NCBI GenBank assembly: GCA_009846685.1
Contig: VWVY01000002.1
Span: forward strand, 62,001-126,000
DNA: 64,000 bases
From: Rhizobiales bacterium SYSU XM002
GTDB lineage: Bacteria > Pseudomonadota > Alphaproteobacteria > Rhizobiales > Beijerinckiaceae
Direction: 5' to 3'
Shown here: piece by piece, positions 46,737 through 55,229 of the stretch
Layout of the letters: every line of letters starts with the position of its first letter
Position numbering within the stretch: the first letter of the stretch is position 1
Notes under the pieces: model-generated
What the model saw: the letters and a program-made list of their open reading frames with translations, nothing else
The model's database searches: none
Told to the model about the DNA's origin: nothing
Position numbers and translations under genes: made by a program

Positions 46737-46849
46737 TCCCAGAGCCTCCCGAATTCCGCGCCGAGATATAGCAAGGTTGATGGCTGAACAGAACCACAAC
46801 GAAACCTGCCGAAGCGCTATTCCCTGTTAGACAGCGGAACGCGCATTGC

Positions 46850-47662
46850 CTAGCCCTGTTCCAGTCGTGCTTTCAATGAGCGCAAATCGCGCCAGGCGAG
46901 CGCCTTCTGTGCGGGCTGGCGCAGGAGGTAGGCCGGATGCAGGGTCGCCAGCGCGGGAATGGTGCGCGTGGGCCGGTCGTGACCGCCGGTTTGGTAGTCG
47001 AACCAGCGACCGCGCAGCCGCAGGATACCCTCGCGCTGGCCCAGCAGGTTCTGCGTCGCCGGCGCACCCATGGTGATGAGAAAATCGGGCGCTGCCAACT
47101 CGATCTGGCGCTGGATGAACGGTAGGCAGATCGCGATTTCCTGCGGCGTCGGTGTTCGGTTGCCCGGCGGCCGCCACGGCACGATATTGGCGATATAGAC
47201 TTGGCTGCGGTCGAGCCCGATGGCGGCAAGCATCCTGTCGAGCAGTTGGCCGGCGCGTCCGACAAACGGGCGACCGATCTCGTCCTCGTCGCGGCCCGGT
47301 GCCTCGCCGATGATCATTACCCGGCCTTCGGGATTCCCGTCCGCGAACACAAGGCGTGTTGCCATGCTCTTGAGCGCGCAGCCGTCAAACTGATCGAGAA
47401 GGGCGCGCAAGGTATCGAGATCGGGGGCCGAGGACGCGAGCTGCCGGGCCGTCATCGCCGCGTCATCAGGAGCGGCAGGCGCCGTGGCCGTGGGCGTTGG
47501 CCGGATATCGCCTTCGGATTGGCGGTTTGCGGGAACAGGGTCCGCGACCGACTCCTTGACCGGCTGGGCAAGCCGGTTGACCGGCTCGTCGCCGAGCAGC
47601 GTCTCGACCCCGGCAGTGGCGAGGAATTCGACAATCCTGTGGGGAGGATCGGCATGAAGCAT
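46850..47662 (-). CDS. Uracil-DNA glycosylase, family 4-like, lacking two cluster cysteines
   Basis: 270 residues; disordered Pro/Ala-rich N-terminal ~90 residues, then the UDG domain. Motif A IGEAPGRDEDEIGRPFVGRA, GQLLDRML, NIVPWRPPGNRTPTP and motif B LHPAYLLRQP are clearly family 4. Family 4 enzymes carry a 4Fe-4S cluster bound by Cys in CxxCxL, KCRPP and EIxxC. Here these read FDGCAL, PWRPP and EIAIC, so the first and third ligands are Phe and Trp; a normal cluster cannot form. ATG 47662 chosen for its GGGAGGGG; ATG 47686 is in frame. Confidence 0.88.
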   Translation of the reverse strand: MLHADPPHRIVEFLATAGVETLLGDEPVNRLAQPVKESVADPVPANRQSEGDIRPTPTATAPAAPDDAAMTARQLASSAPDLDTLRALLDQFDGCALKSMATRLVFADGNPEGRVMIIGEAPGRDEDEIGRPFVGRAGQLLDRMLAAIGLDRSQVYIANIVPWRPPGNRTPTPQEIAICLPFIQRQIELAAPDFLITMGAPATQNLLGQREGILRLRGRWFDYQTGGHDRPTRTIPALATLHPAYLLRQPAQKALAWRDLRSLKARLEQG

Positions 47663-47746
47663 CAATTTCCCCTCCCTGAATGTCATCCGATGAGCTTGCT
47701 TTTCTAAAGAGCCTCAATATCCAGAACATGCAAGCGATTGAAAATG

Positions 47747-47764
47747 GTTCATACATAAACTAAA
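47747..47764. promoter_or_regulatory. Putative fatty-acid regulon operator upstream of ETF-QO
   Basis: GTTCATACATAAACTAAA, 37 bases before the ETF-QO ATG. 16 of 18 bases match GTTCATATGTAAACTAAA at 63411-63428 upstream of the acyl-CoA dehydrogenase. The core GTTYAYRYRTRAAC is an imperfect 14-bp palindrome, as expected for a dimeric TetR-type repressor. It overlaps the likely promoter (TTGAAA at 47738-47743). Confidence 0.55.
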
Positions 47765-47801
47765 AATTGACCGCTGCCGGAAGCCGGGAAGGGGATTGGA
47801 C

Positions 47802-49478
47802 ATGGAACTGCCCGAACGCGAACAGATGGAATATGACGTCGTCATCGTCGGCGGCGGGCCGGCGGGACTTTCTGCGGCGATCCGCTTGAAGCAGCTTGCT
47901 GCGGAAGCGGGCAATGACGTCTCGGTCGTCGTGGTCGAGAAGGGCTCGGAAGTCGGCGCGCATATCCTCTCCGGCGCGGTGATCGATCCCATCGGCCTCG
48001 ACAAACTGATCCCGGACTGGCGCGAGGACGGTGATTGTCCGCTCAAGACGCCCGTGACCGATGATCGCTTCTACTTCCTCGGCCCGGCCGGCGTTGTGCG
48101 CCTGCCGAATTTCGTGATGCCGAAGCTGCTCGACAATCACGGCAACTATGTCATTTCGCTTGGCAACCTCTGCCGCTGGCTGGCGACCAAGGCTGAAGCC
48201 CTCGGCGTCGAGATCTATCCGGGCTTTGCCGCGCAGGAGGTGCTCTACGACGATGCCGGAGCCGTTATCGGCATTGCGACCGGCGACATGGGCATCTCGC
48301 GCGAAGGCGAGATGAAGGACGGCTATACGCGCGGCATGGCGCTGATGGGGAAATACACGCTGTTCGCCGAGGGTGTGCGCGGACATCTTTCGAAGCTGCT
48401 CATCGCCAAGTTCGAACTCGACAAGGGGCGCGATGTGCCGAAGTTCGGCATCGGCCTCAAGGAACTCTGGCAGATCGACCCGAAGAAGCATCGGCCCGGC
48501 CTCGTGCAGCATTCCTTCGGCTGGCCGCTCGATGCGAAAACCGGGGGCGGCTCGTTCCTCTACCATTTCGACGAAAATCTCGTCTCGATCGGTTTCGTGG
48601 TGCATCTCAACTACCAGAACCCGACACTTTCGCCTTTCGACGAGTTCCAGCGCTTCAAGCAGCACCCAATGATCCGCGAGGTGCTGGAGGGCGGCAAACG
48701 CCTCGCCTATGGCGCGCGGGCGATCACAGAGGGCGGCTATCAGTCCGTGCCGAAGCTCTCGTTCCCCGGCGGCGCGCTCGTCGGCTGTTCGGCCGGGTTC
48801 GTCAACGTGCCGCGCATCAAGGGCAGCCACAACGCGATGCTCTCCGGCATGCTCGCAGCGGAGAAAATCGCGGAAGCGCTGGGCGCTGGGCGCGAACATG
48901 ACGAACTTCTCGCCTACGAGCAGGCCTGGCGCGCGAGCGAGATCGGCAAGGATCTCCGCACGGTCCGGAACGTCAAGCCGCTTTGGTCGAAATTCGGCAC
49001 CTGGATCGGCATTCCGCTGGGCGCGCTCGACATGTGGACGAACGAACTCTTCGGTTTCTCGTTCTTTGGTACGCTGAAGCACGGCAAGAAGGACAGCGAC
49101 AGCCTCAGGCCGCTCGCCGAGGTCACGCCGATCACCTATCCCAAGCCGGATGGCGTGATTTCGTTCGACAAACTGTCCTCGGTGTTCCTCTCGGGCACCA
49201 ACCACGAGGAGGACCAGCCGATCCACCTGACATTGAAGGACCCTTCGGTTCCGATTGAGAAGAACCTCCCGGTCTATGGCGAGCCGGCGCGGCTCTATTG
49301 TCCGGCGGGGGTTTATGAGGTCGTCTACGGCAACGAAGCGGAGAAGAAGGACCCACGCTTCGTGATCAACGCGCAGAACTGCGTCCACTGCAAGACCTGC
49401 GACATCAAGGATCCGGCGCAGAACATCAATTGGATCGCGCCGGAAGGTGGCGGCGGGCCGACCTATCCGAATATGTGA
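47802..49478 (+). CDS. Electron transfer flavoprotein-ubiquinone oxidoreductase
   Basis: 558 residues. Passes electrons from reduced ETF (fed by acyl-CoA dehydrogenases) to ubiquinone at the membrane. FAD-binding YDVVIVGGGPAGLSAAIRLK (about residues 12-31), EKGSEVGAHILSGAVIDP, GAxAITEGGYQSVPKL, CSAGFVNVPRIKGSHNAMLSG context, and C-terminal 4Fe-4S ligands in NCVHCKTCDIKDPAQNINW (about residues 526-544). ATG 47802 after GGGAAGGGG; TTG 47796 is in frame. Its operator-like element is shared with the acyl-CoA dehydrogenase gene at the right edge. Quinone comes from UbiA-pathway products. Confidence 0.96.
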   Translation: MELPEREQMEYDVVIVGGGPAGLSAAIRLKQLAAEAGNDVSVVVVEKGSEVGAHILSGAVIDPIGLDKLIPDWREDGDCPLKTPVTDDRFYFLGPAGVVRLPNFVMPKLLDNHGNYVISLGNLCRWLATKAEALGVEIYPGFAAQEVLYDDAGAVIGIATGDMGISREGEMKDGYTRGMALMGKYTLFAEGVRGHLSKLLIAKFELDKGRDVPKFGIGLKELWQIDPKKHRPGLVQHSFGWPLDAKTGGGSFLYHFDENLVSIGFVVHLNYQNPTLSPFDEFQRFKQHPMIREVLEGGKRLAYGARAITEGGYQSVPKLSFPGGALVGCSAGFVNVPRIKGSHNAMLSGMLAAEKIAEALGAGREHDELLAYEQAWRASEIGKDLRTVRNVKPLWSKFGTWIGIPLGALDMWTNELFGFSFFGTLKHGKKDSDSLRPLAEVTPITYPKPDGVISFDKLSSVFLSGTNHEEDQPIHLTLKDPSVPIEKNLPVYGEPARLYCPAGVYEVVYGNEAEKKDPRFVINAQNCVHCKTCDIKDPAQNINWIAPEGGGGPTYPNM

Positions 49479-49491
49479 GGAAATAAAAAAT

Positions 49492-49513
49492 CGCGCGGCA
49501 AAAATGCCGCGCG
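49492..49513. terminator. Bidirectional terminator, ETF-QO / small orphan
   Basis: Perfect CGCGCGGCA / TGCCGCGCG stem with AAAA loop, with A-runs on one side and an AAAAA on the other, so T-runs follow on the minus strand and a moderate one on the plus strand. Ends both convergent genes. Confidence 0.75.
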
Positions 49514-49533
49514 AAAAATGGCAATTTGTAGAA

Positions 49534-49737
49534 TTAGTTTCCGGTCTTGTCCCACGACTGATTGGAGCCATTCCAAGTCGCAGTAGATGTGCTTCCATCC
49601 GGATTGTAAATGGTTCCGGACACACCATTGCTTGACGGCGGCTTGCCATCGTTAGTCGTCCCCGTAGTCCCGAAACGATCAGTGCTGAAGCCGTTCTGAT
49701 TGGTAGTGTTGGTATCCTTGTCCCAAAATCCGCTCAT
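49534..49737 (-). CDS. Small Asn/Thr/Gly/Ser-rich orphan protein
   Basis: 67 residues from ATG 49737, preceded by AAGGAG at good spacing. Composition unusual for this genome: many Asn, Thr, Ser, Gly and Asp, few Lys, no hydrophobic helix, and clearly lower G+C than all neighbours. It begins GFWDKD and ends SWDKTGN, with GTIYNPDGSTSTATWNGS between, suggesting short beta-repeat or tail-fibre-like peptides. No signal peptide. The good ribosome-binding site and a terminator argue it is real. Function unknown. Confidence 0.6.
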   Translation of the reverse strand: MSGFWDKDTNTTNQNGFSTDRFGTTGTTNDGKPPSSNGVSGTIYNPDGSTSTATWNGSNQSWDKTGN

Positions 49738-49878
49738 AACCTTCTCCTTGCCTTGATAGAACGTTCCGAAAAAGAACGCAGAGGAAAGGTACTGGTTAGA
49801 ACTGTCACAAATTTTTCGACAATGCGGCTGCAATATGGCATTGCGACCATACTTGCATTGTGGCGTGGAAAACAGAAA

Positions 49879-49902
49879 GACCGGCAGGGGAAGCTGCCGG
49901 TC
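49879..49902 (-). terminator. Terminator of the thioredoxin-like gene
   Basis: GACCGGCAG / CTGCCGGTC stem with 6-nt loop, followed on the minus strand by TTTCTGTTTT. About 30 bases past the stop codon. Confidence 0.7.
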
Positions 49903-49932
49903 TCGCGCGTCACGTTCCTGCCGGAACAGACA

Positions 49933-50358
49933 TCACTTCGCCGCGCTGGCAACCAGTTCGGCGATCTTGGCCTTGTCGGTCACGCCGCCCGAACGCGCGA
50001 CTTCCTTTCCGCCCTTGAAAACAAGGATGACGGACTGGTTGTTCACGCCATGCGCCTTCTTGAACTCGGCTTCCTTGTCGAAGTCGACGACGAAAGCAGC
50101 GAGCTTCTTGAAGTCGGCCGAACCCGAAAGCTCGTTGAATACTGCTTCCTGCTTCTTGCAGACCGGGCACCATTCGGCATGGACATGCACCAGAACCGGC
50201 TTGGAACCCTTCAGCGCGGTTTCGAAGGCGGGCTTGGTGTAAGCCGTGAACCCGGTCGCTAGTGAGAGAGCCGGAGCCGCAACGCCGACAACGGCAAATG
50301 CCGTGGCGGCGCCGAGCACGAGACGGCGGGTGGGGGAAAGGCTGAAACGGGCGGACAT
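49933..50358 (-). CDS. Exported thioredoxin-family protein
   Basis: 141 residues. N-terminal SPTRRLVLGAATAFAVVG resembles a twin-arginine or Sec signal (RR followed by hydrophobic core and AxA). Thioredoxin fold with active site VHAEWCPVCKKQE (CPVC, about residues 58-70) and cis-Pro region replaced by NNQSVILVFKGGKEVARSGG (VNNQS-V). Periplasmic thiol reductase or heme-related role possible. ATG 50358; in-frame ATG 50415 lacks support. Confidence 0.87.
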   Translation of the reverse strand: MSARFSLSPTRRLVLGAATAFAVVGVAAPALSLATGFTAYTKPAFETALKGSKPVLVHVHAEWCPVCKKQEAVFNELSGSADFKKLAAFVVDFDKEAEFKKAHGVNNQSVILVFKGGKEVARSGGVTDKAKIAELVASAAK

Positions 50359-50603
50359 CGACAAACTCCCTGCATTTCGCGTTGATGCGGGCCAGCGCGG
50401 CTGCCCGTCAGCCAAGAGATTTCACCGGGGCACCGTTCACTGTCACTTCACGAGCCTGCAAGCCGGGATCACAATTTCGTGGGGCGAGCGGTTGTGATGG
50501 CAGCCACGATACCGGCGGCGCGAAAACCCTTTGTTCGGCCTTGTTTCGGTGCTAACCGGATCAACGAGAATCCGCTGTCTTGGCCCGAATGTAGGGCCTA
50601 TCT

Positions 50604-50625
50604 GGAATATTCCGTTTCATGAAAC
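50604..50625. promoter_or_regulatory. Two abutting perfect palindromes over the TPR gene start
   Basis: GGAATATTCC (50604-50613) immediately followed by GTTTCATGAAAC (50614-50625), the second including the ATG at 50619. A dimeric regulator bound here would block both transcription start-up and translation; alternatively the palindrome could fold in RNA and bury the start codon. Confidence 0.4.
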
Positions 50626-52382
50626 AGTCGCTGCGCGCCCTCACGTCCTTGGTTCTGACCGGCTTCATCATCGCCGGTTCAGGGGGAACGGCTCCGGCCG
50701 CACCGCGCGAAACCCGCTCACTGGAGGCGCTCGGTGCTTCGGGGATGTTTCTGGCCGGTATCGTCGCCAACGCCCAGCGCGACACCGGTGCGGCGGCGGA
50801 ATATTTCCGCGAGGCGCTGAAAGCTGATCCGCGCAATCCCGGCCTGCTCGATCAGGCTTTTTTGGCGGAACTGGTTGATGGCAACCTCGATGAAGCTTTC
50901 CGGTTGGCAGAGCGCTCCATCCAGCGTGACCGTTCGAACGCGCTCGCCCATGTGGCACTTGGCGTGCGGGCGCTGCGGGCGAAGAATTTCGAGCGTGCCC
51001 GCTGGAGCTTCGATCGAGCGGGCGGCAAGGTGCGCAACGCCGATCTGACGATCGGCATGTTGCGGGCCTGGGCGATCGTCGGGGCAGGCGATGTCGGTGC
51101 TGCTCTGAAGGCAGCGGATAGCTTCACTGACAAGGAACTGGTTGGCTATCGCGATTTCGTCAGCGGTCTGATGGCAGATGTCGGCAAACGGACGGGCGAG
51201 GCCGAGGCTCGCCTCGCGAAGGCACATGCGGCGGAGCCTGGCGTCCTGCGGGTGGCCGACGCCTATGCCCGCGTGCTCTCGCGCCGCGGCAAGTTCGACG
51301 AGGCTCTGAAGATCACGCGCGGCTGGCGGGAACGCAATCCATCCCAGCCTTTCCTGCTGCCGGACATCGCGCTCTATGAGAAGGGGCAAACCCAGCCATC
51401 GCTGGTCGATAATGTTTCCGAAGGGGCTGCGGAGGTCTTCTACAGCCTCGGTGCGATGGGGTCCGCCGCGCGCGAGCCAATGACGGCGGTGATCTATCTC
51501 CAGCTCGCGCATTGCCTGGCGCCCGCCGACGCGCTGATCAGTATGACGCTGGCGGAATATTTCGAACAGCTCGGCCAGCACCAGCGGGCGAGCCAGCTTT
51601 ACGAGGCCGTTTCGCCGGATTCGGTACTCTCGCACCGCGCGGCAATCGGGCGTGCAGTCGCGCTTGAGCGTCTGGGAAAGACCGACGAGGCCATCTCCGT
51701 GCTCCGCTCCTTGCTGGTGCGTGAACCAGGCGATCTCGAGGCCTCCGACACGCTTGGCGCGATTTTGCGCACCAAGAAGCGCTGGGACGAATCCGCCGAG
51801 GCCTATGATGCGGCAATCAAGTCGGTTGGGGTTTTCCAGGCGCGGCACTGGTCGCTGTTTTACGGGCGGGCCATCGCCTACGAGCGCTCGAAGCAGTGGG
51901 CCAAGGCCGAACCGGATTTTCTCGCCGCGCTCGATCTTCTGCCGACAAAGCCACGCAATGCCCGCGAAGGTGCGGAACGCGCCCAGGTGCTCAATTATCT
52001 CGCTTACTCCTGGGCGGACATGCACAAGAACGTCGACAAGGCCTTCGATATGCTGCGCGAGGCCGTCGCGCTCTCGCCAGGTGACGGGGCGATCGTCGAT
52101 TCGCTTGGCTGGGCGTACTATCGCCTTGGCCGCTACGACGAGGCGGTGAAGGAACTTGAACGCGCGGTGCTGCTGAAATCCGGCGATCCGACGATCAACG
52201 ACCATCTCGGCGATACCTACTGGAAAGTCGGCCGCAAACGGGAGGCCTATTACAAGTGGGGACAGGCGTTGGAATTGAACCCCGAGCCCGACGACGAGAA
52301 GAAGATCCGCCAGAAGCTCGAGTCGGGGCTGGAGGATGGGCCTGCCGCCAATGCCGGCGCACCCAAGCCGAATGGCGGGTAA
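50619..52382 (+). CDS. Exported TPR-repeat protein
   Basis: 587 residues. Signal peptide (ALTSLVLTGFIIAGSGGTAPAA) then at least eight to ten TPR units from about residue 55 to 570, e.g. AAEYFREALKADPRNPGLLD, YLAYSWADMHKNVDKAFDML, VDSLGWAYYRLGRYDEAVKE and NDHLGDTYWKVGRKREAYYK. Periplasmic scaffold, probably for envelope protein complexes. The ispE start lies inside its last codons (11-base overlap), an arrangement conserved in relatives. Nearby palindromes cover the start codon. Confidence 0.9.
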   Translation: MKQSLRALTSLVLTGFIIAGSGGTAPAAPRETRSLEALGASGMFLAGIVANAQRDTGAAAEYFREALKADPRNPGLLDQAFLAELVDGNLDEAFRLAERSIQRDRSNALAHVALGVRALRAKNFERARWSFDRAGGKVRNADLTIGMLRAWAIVGAGDVGAALKAADSFTDKELVGYRDFVSGLMADVGKRTGEAEARLAKAHAAEPGVLRVADAYARVLSRRGKFDEALKITRGWRERNPSQPFLLPDIALYEKGQTQPSLVDNVSEGAAEVFYSLGAMGSAAREPMTAVIYLQLAHCLAPADALISMTLAEYFEQLGQHQRASQLYEAVSPDSVLSHRAAIGRAVALERLGKTDEAISVLRSLLVREPGDLEASDTLGAILRTKKRWDESAEAYDAAIKSVGVFQARHWSLFYGRAIAYERSKQWAKAEPDFLAALDLLPTKPRNAREGAERAQVLNYLAYSWADMHKNVDKAFDMLREAVALSPGDGAIVDSLGWAYYRLGRYDEAVKELERAVLLKSGDPTINDHLGDTYWKVGRKREAYYKWGQALELNPEPDDEKKIRQKLESGLEDGPAANAGAPKPNGG

Positions 52383-53283
52383 GACACAGCTCGCCGGTCT
52401 GGCGCCGGCGAAGATCAATCTCTTTCTCCATATCATCGGTCGTCGCCGCGACGGGTATCACGTGCTCGAAAGCCTCGTCGGCTTCGCCGATTGTGGCGAC
52501 AGCCTCGCATTCGAGCCAGATCGACCGCTCACGTTGATCGTCGAAGGCCCTTTTGCGGGGGGCCTGGCGAGCGAGAACGACAATCTCGTGCTTCGTGCGG
52601 CGCGGGCATTTTCCCTTGCATTCCCGGAGACTGTTTCCGGCCAGTTCCGATTGAGCAAGAACCTTCCCGTTGCCTCCGGAATCGGCGGAGGGTCAAGCGA
52701 TGCCGGCACGGCGTTGCGCCTTCTGGCCCAAGCGAACGGTATTGCTCTGGATGCGCCCGATCTCCTGCGGATCGCGGCAGGCCTCGGCGCTGACGTGCCG
52801 GTATGCCTCGATCCTCATCCGCGACTGATGCGCGGTATTGGTCACGAACTGGGCCCGAAACTCGATTTCGCGCGGATCCCGGCGCTGCTTGTCAACCCGA
52901 TGGTTGCTGTCGAGACCTCGACGGTTTTTGCCAAACTCGGCCTGCAAGCCGGTGATCGGTTCGAATATGCAGGGCCATCTGGGCAAGGTTACTCCGATCC
53001 GATCGCGACACTAGCCGCCACGACCCGCAACGATCTGGAGGAGGCGGCCATTCGTCTGGCGCCTGTGATCTCTCTGGTGCTTGAGGAATTGCGCGCAAGG
53101 CCCGGCTGTCGCCTCGCACGCATGTCCGGTTCCGGCGCGACCTGCTTCGCGCTCTTTGCGGATGCGGAAGCGACTGCCGCTGCCCGCGAGGAGATCGCAA
53201 ATGCTGCTCGAGGCTGGTGGGTCGAGGCCTGCACGATTGCGGTGGCGATGTCGCCGCAGGAACCGGGAAAGAATTTGCCTTAA
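52372..53283 (+). CDS. ispE: 4-(cytidine 5'-diphospho)-2-C-methyl-D-erythritol kinase
   Basis: 303 residues. Fourth step of the MEP isoprenoid pathway. GHMP kinase: APAKINLFLHIIGRRRDGYH (about residues 10-29), ATP loop LPVASGIGGGSSDAGTALRL (about residues 98-117), and C-terminal MSGSGATCFALFAD. ATG 52372 overlaps the TPR gene stop (translational coupling). With ispH at 6437 the window holds two MEP-pathway genes. Convergent with ispB, four-base overlap. Confidence 0.96.
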   Translation: MAGKTQLAGLAPAKINLFLHIIGRRRDGYHVLESLVGFADCGDSLAFEPDRPLTLIVEGPFAGGLASENDNLVLRAARAFSLAFPETVSGQFRLSKNLPVASGIGGGSSDAGTALRLLAQANGIALDAPDLLRIAAGLGADVPVCLDPHPRLMRGIGHELGPKLDFARIPALLVNPMVAVETSTVFAKLGLQAGDRFEYAGPSGQGYSDPIATLAATTRNDLEEAAIRLAPVISLVLEELRARPGCRLARMSGSGATCFALFADAEATAAAREEIANAARGWWVEACTIAVAMSPQEPGKNLP

Positions 53284-54293
53284 TACGCCCGGCTGATGCA
53301 GAAATCGACGACCTCGTCGAGCGCATCGCGCATCTCGGATGCCGGGAAAAGCACGAGCGCATCCTTCGCCATTGCCCCGTAATGCCGCGCGCGCTCGACC
53401 GTATCCTCGATCGCGTGGTGCTTTTTGAGGAGCTCGATCGCGCGTTCGAGCTGCGCGTCGTCGCTCTCGCCCTGCTCGATGGCGCCACGCCAGAATTCAC
53501 GCTCCTTGTCGGTCCCGCGCCGATAGGCGAGCACCAGCGGCAGCGTGATCTTGCCCTCACGGAAATCGTCGCCGACATTCTTGCCGAGCTTCGAGGACGT
53601 CCCGCCGTAGTCGAGCGCATCGTCGATCAGCTGGAAGGCGATGCCGAGGTTGAGCCCGTAGGAACGGCAGGCTTTCTGCCGTGCGTCCTCAGAACCTGCA
53701 AGGATCGGCCCGACCTCAGCGGCGGCAGCGAAAAGCGCGGCCGTCTTGGCGCGGATGACAGCGAGATATTCATCTTCGGTGGTGGACGTATTCTTTGCGG
53801 CGGCGAGCTGCATGACCTCGCCCTCCGCAATCACGGCAGCAGCCGTCGAGAGCACGTCGAGACACTGGAGCGAGCCGACCTCGACCATCATCTTGAAGGC
53901 CTGTCCGAGCAGGAAATCGCCGACCAGCACGCTCGCCTCGTTGCCCCAGACCTTGCGCGCGGATGGCTTGCCGCGCCGCATGTCGCTCTCATCGACCACA
54001 TCGTCATGCAGGAGCGTCGCTGTGTGCATGAACTCGACCGAGGCGGCGAGTTTGACATGGCCGTGTCCGGCATAATCGCAGAGCCGGGCGGTCGCGAGGG
54101 TAAGCATCGGGCGCAGCCGTTTGCCGCCGGATGAGATGAGGTGCTGCGCGACTTCCGGGATCATGGTGACATCGGAGCCAGTCCGCGAAAGGATCGTCTC
54201 GTTCACGCGGGTCATGTCGTCGCGGAGCAGGGCGACGAGGCGGTCGATATTCTCCCCGCCCGACTTCTCACCGAAAGAAACAACGACACCCAC
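53280..54293 (-). CDS. ispB: Octaprenyl/polyprenyl diphosphate synthase
   Basis: 337 residues. Makes the ubiquinone side chain used by UbiA. Two Asp-rich motifs: LLHDDVVDESDMRRG (about residues 85-99) and FQLIDDALDYGG (about residues 216-227); also SSGGKRLRPML, GKITLPLVLAY. Start at GTG 54293, preceded by GGGAG, gives the family N-terminus GVVVSFGE...; the longer ATG 54368 frame has no homology. Divergent from the methyltransferase gene. Confidence 0.93.
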   Translation of the reverse strand: MGVVVSFGEKSGGENIDRLVALLRDDMTRVNETILSRTGSDVTMIPEVAQHLISSGGKRLRPMLTLATARLCDYAGHGHVKLAASVEFMHTATLLHDDVVDESDMRRGKPSARKVWGNEASVLVGDFLLGQAFKMMVEVGSLQCLDVLSTAAAVIAEGEVMQLAAAKNTSTTEDEYLAVIRAKTAALFAAAAEVGPILAGSEDARQKACRSYGLNLGIAFQLIDDALDYGGTSSKLGKNVGDDFREGKITLPLVLAYRRGTDKEREFWRGAIEQGESDDAQLERAIELLKKHHAIEDTVERARHYGAMAKDALVLFPASEMRDALDEVVDFCISRAY

Positions 54294-54412
54294 GAAATAC
54301 GCTCCCGAACCCTGCTTCGCACCGAACTGGCGCGGCACCCTGTTGTCGGATAACGCTTGCACCTTCAAGTCCCCAAATGCAACGTCGGCAGATCAAACAC
54401 GCATGAAACGGC

Positions 54413-55174
54413 ATGGAAACTGAACCGAAAACACCGATCCGGCCGGGTCTTTTTGTGACCGAGGATCGCCTCTTCGACGGCAGTCTTCGTCTGCTCCAGC
54501 CTGCTGACGGACATCGCGCGGGGACCGATGCGGTGCTCCTCGCAGCCTCAACCGCTCCAGATGCGCGTCGGATCGCCGATCTCGGCGCAGCGAGCGGGGT
54601 TGTTGGTCTGCGCGCCGCACAACTCAACCCGAAGGCTCATGTCGTCCTGATCGAGCGCGAGGCGGGACTGGTCGATCTCGCCCGCGGCAATGCCACTCTC
54701 AATCGCCTTGAAGCTCGCGTCTCGGCGCTGGAGGCGGATGTCCTCGCCCTGTCACGCGAACCGAGCCTGCGCGAGGCTTTCGATCTTGTCCTGACAAATC
54801 CACCGTTTCTGCAAGCTGGCAGCGTTCGGTCCTCGCCGAAAGGCAATCGAGCTGCGGCACATGTGACGGCCGAACCGCTTGACGATTGGGTCCGCAACGC
54901 GGTCGCGGTCCTGCGACCGAAGGGTCAACTTGTGATGATCCATCGCGCTGACGCGCTCCACGACGCCTTGTCCGCGTTTTCGAAGCGCTTGGGCGAGGTC
55001 CGCCTTCGTTTCGTTTTTCCGTCCAGAAATGCGCCGGCGACAAGATTTCTGGTTGCGGGTCGCAAGGGGTCGCGCGCGCCGCTTACCATTTTGCCTCCGC
55101 TGGTCCTGCACGATGAGCAAGGACACTTCCTGCCGGATGCGGCGGCTCTCCATCGTGGCGACGGCCGCCTCTGA
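54413..55174 (+). CDS. tRNA1(Val)-A37 methyltransferase-like (TrmN6/YfiC family)
   Basis: 253 residues, class I SAM methyltransferase. SAM loop IADLGAASGVVGLRAAQL (about residues 48-65; usual DLGAGxG varied to DLGAASG), acidic strand VVLIEREAGL, and catalytic NPPF in DLVLTNPPFLQAG (about residues 125-137). RLFDGSLRLLQPADGHRAGTDAVLLA is typical of the YfiC/TrmN6 family, which makes m6A37 in tRNA1Val. Exact substrate not proven; other N6 methyltransferases share the motif. Confidence 0.87.
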   Translation: METEPKTPIRPGLFVTEDRLFDGSLRLLQPADGHRAGTDAVLLAASTAPDARRIADLGAASGVVGLRAAQLNPKAHVVLIEREAGLVDLARGNATLNRLEARVSALEADVLALSREPSLREAFDLVLTNPPFLQAGSVRSSPKGNRAAAHVTAEPLDDWVRNAVAVLRPKGQLVMIHRADALHDALSAFSKRLGEVRLRFVFPSRNAPATRFLVAGRKGSRAPLTILPPLVLHDEQGHFLPDAAALHRGDGRL

Positions 55175-55182
55175 CAAAAAAA

Positions 55183-55204
55183 CGGGCAGGAAAACCCGCC
55201 CGTC
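55183..55204 (-). terminator. Terminator of the Arg/Tyr-rich protein gene
   Basis: ACGGGC...GCCCGT stem with an A/G-rich loop; on the minus strand it is followed by TTTTTTT. About 25 bases past the stop, and 8 bases past the convergent methyltransferase stop. Confidence 0.7.
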
Positions 55205-55229
55205 GTAAGGTCGCGTCGAGCCTCCGGTC

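Noticed and set aside
47760-49649. 629-codon open frame opposite ETF-QO
   Set aside because: Antisense shadow of a clear gene; no family features and no ribosome-binding site.
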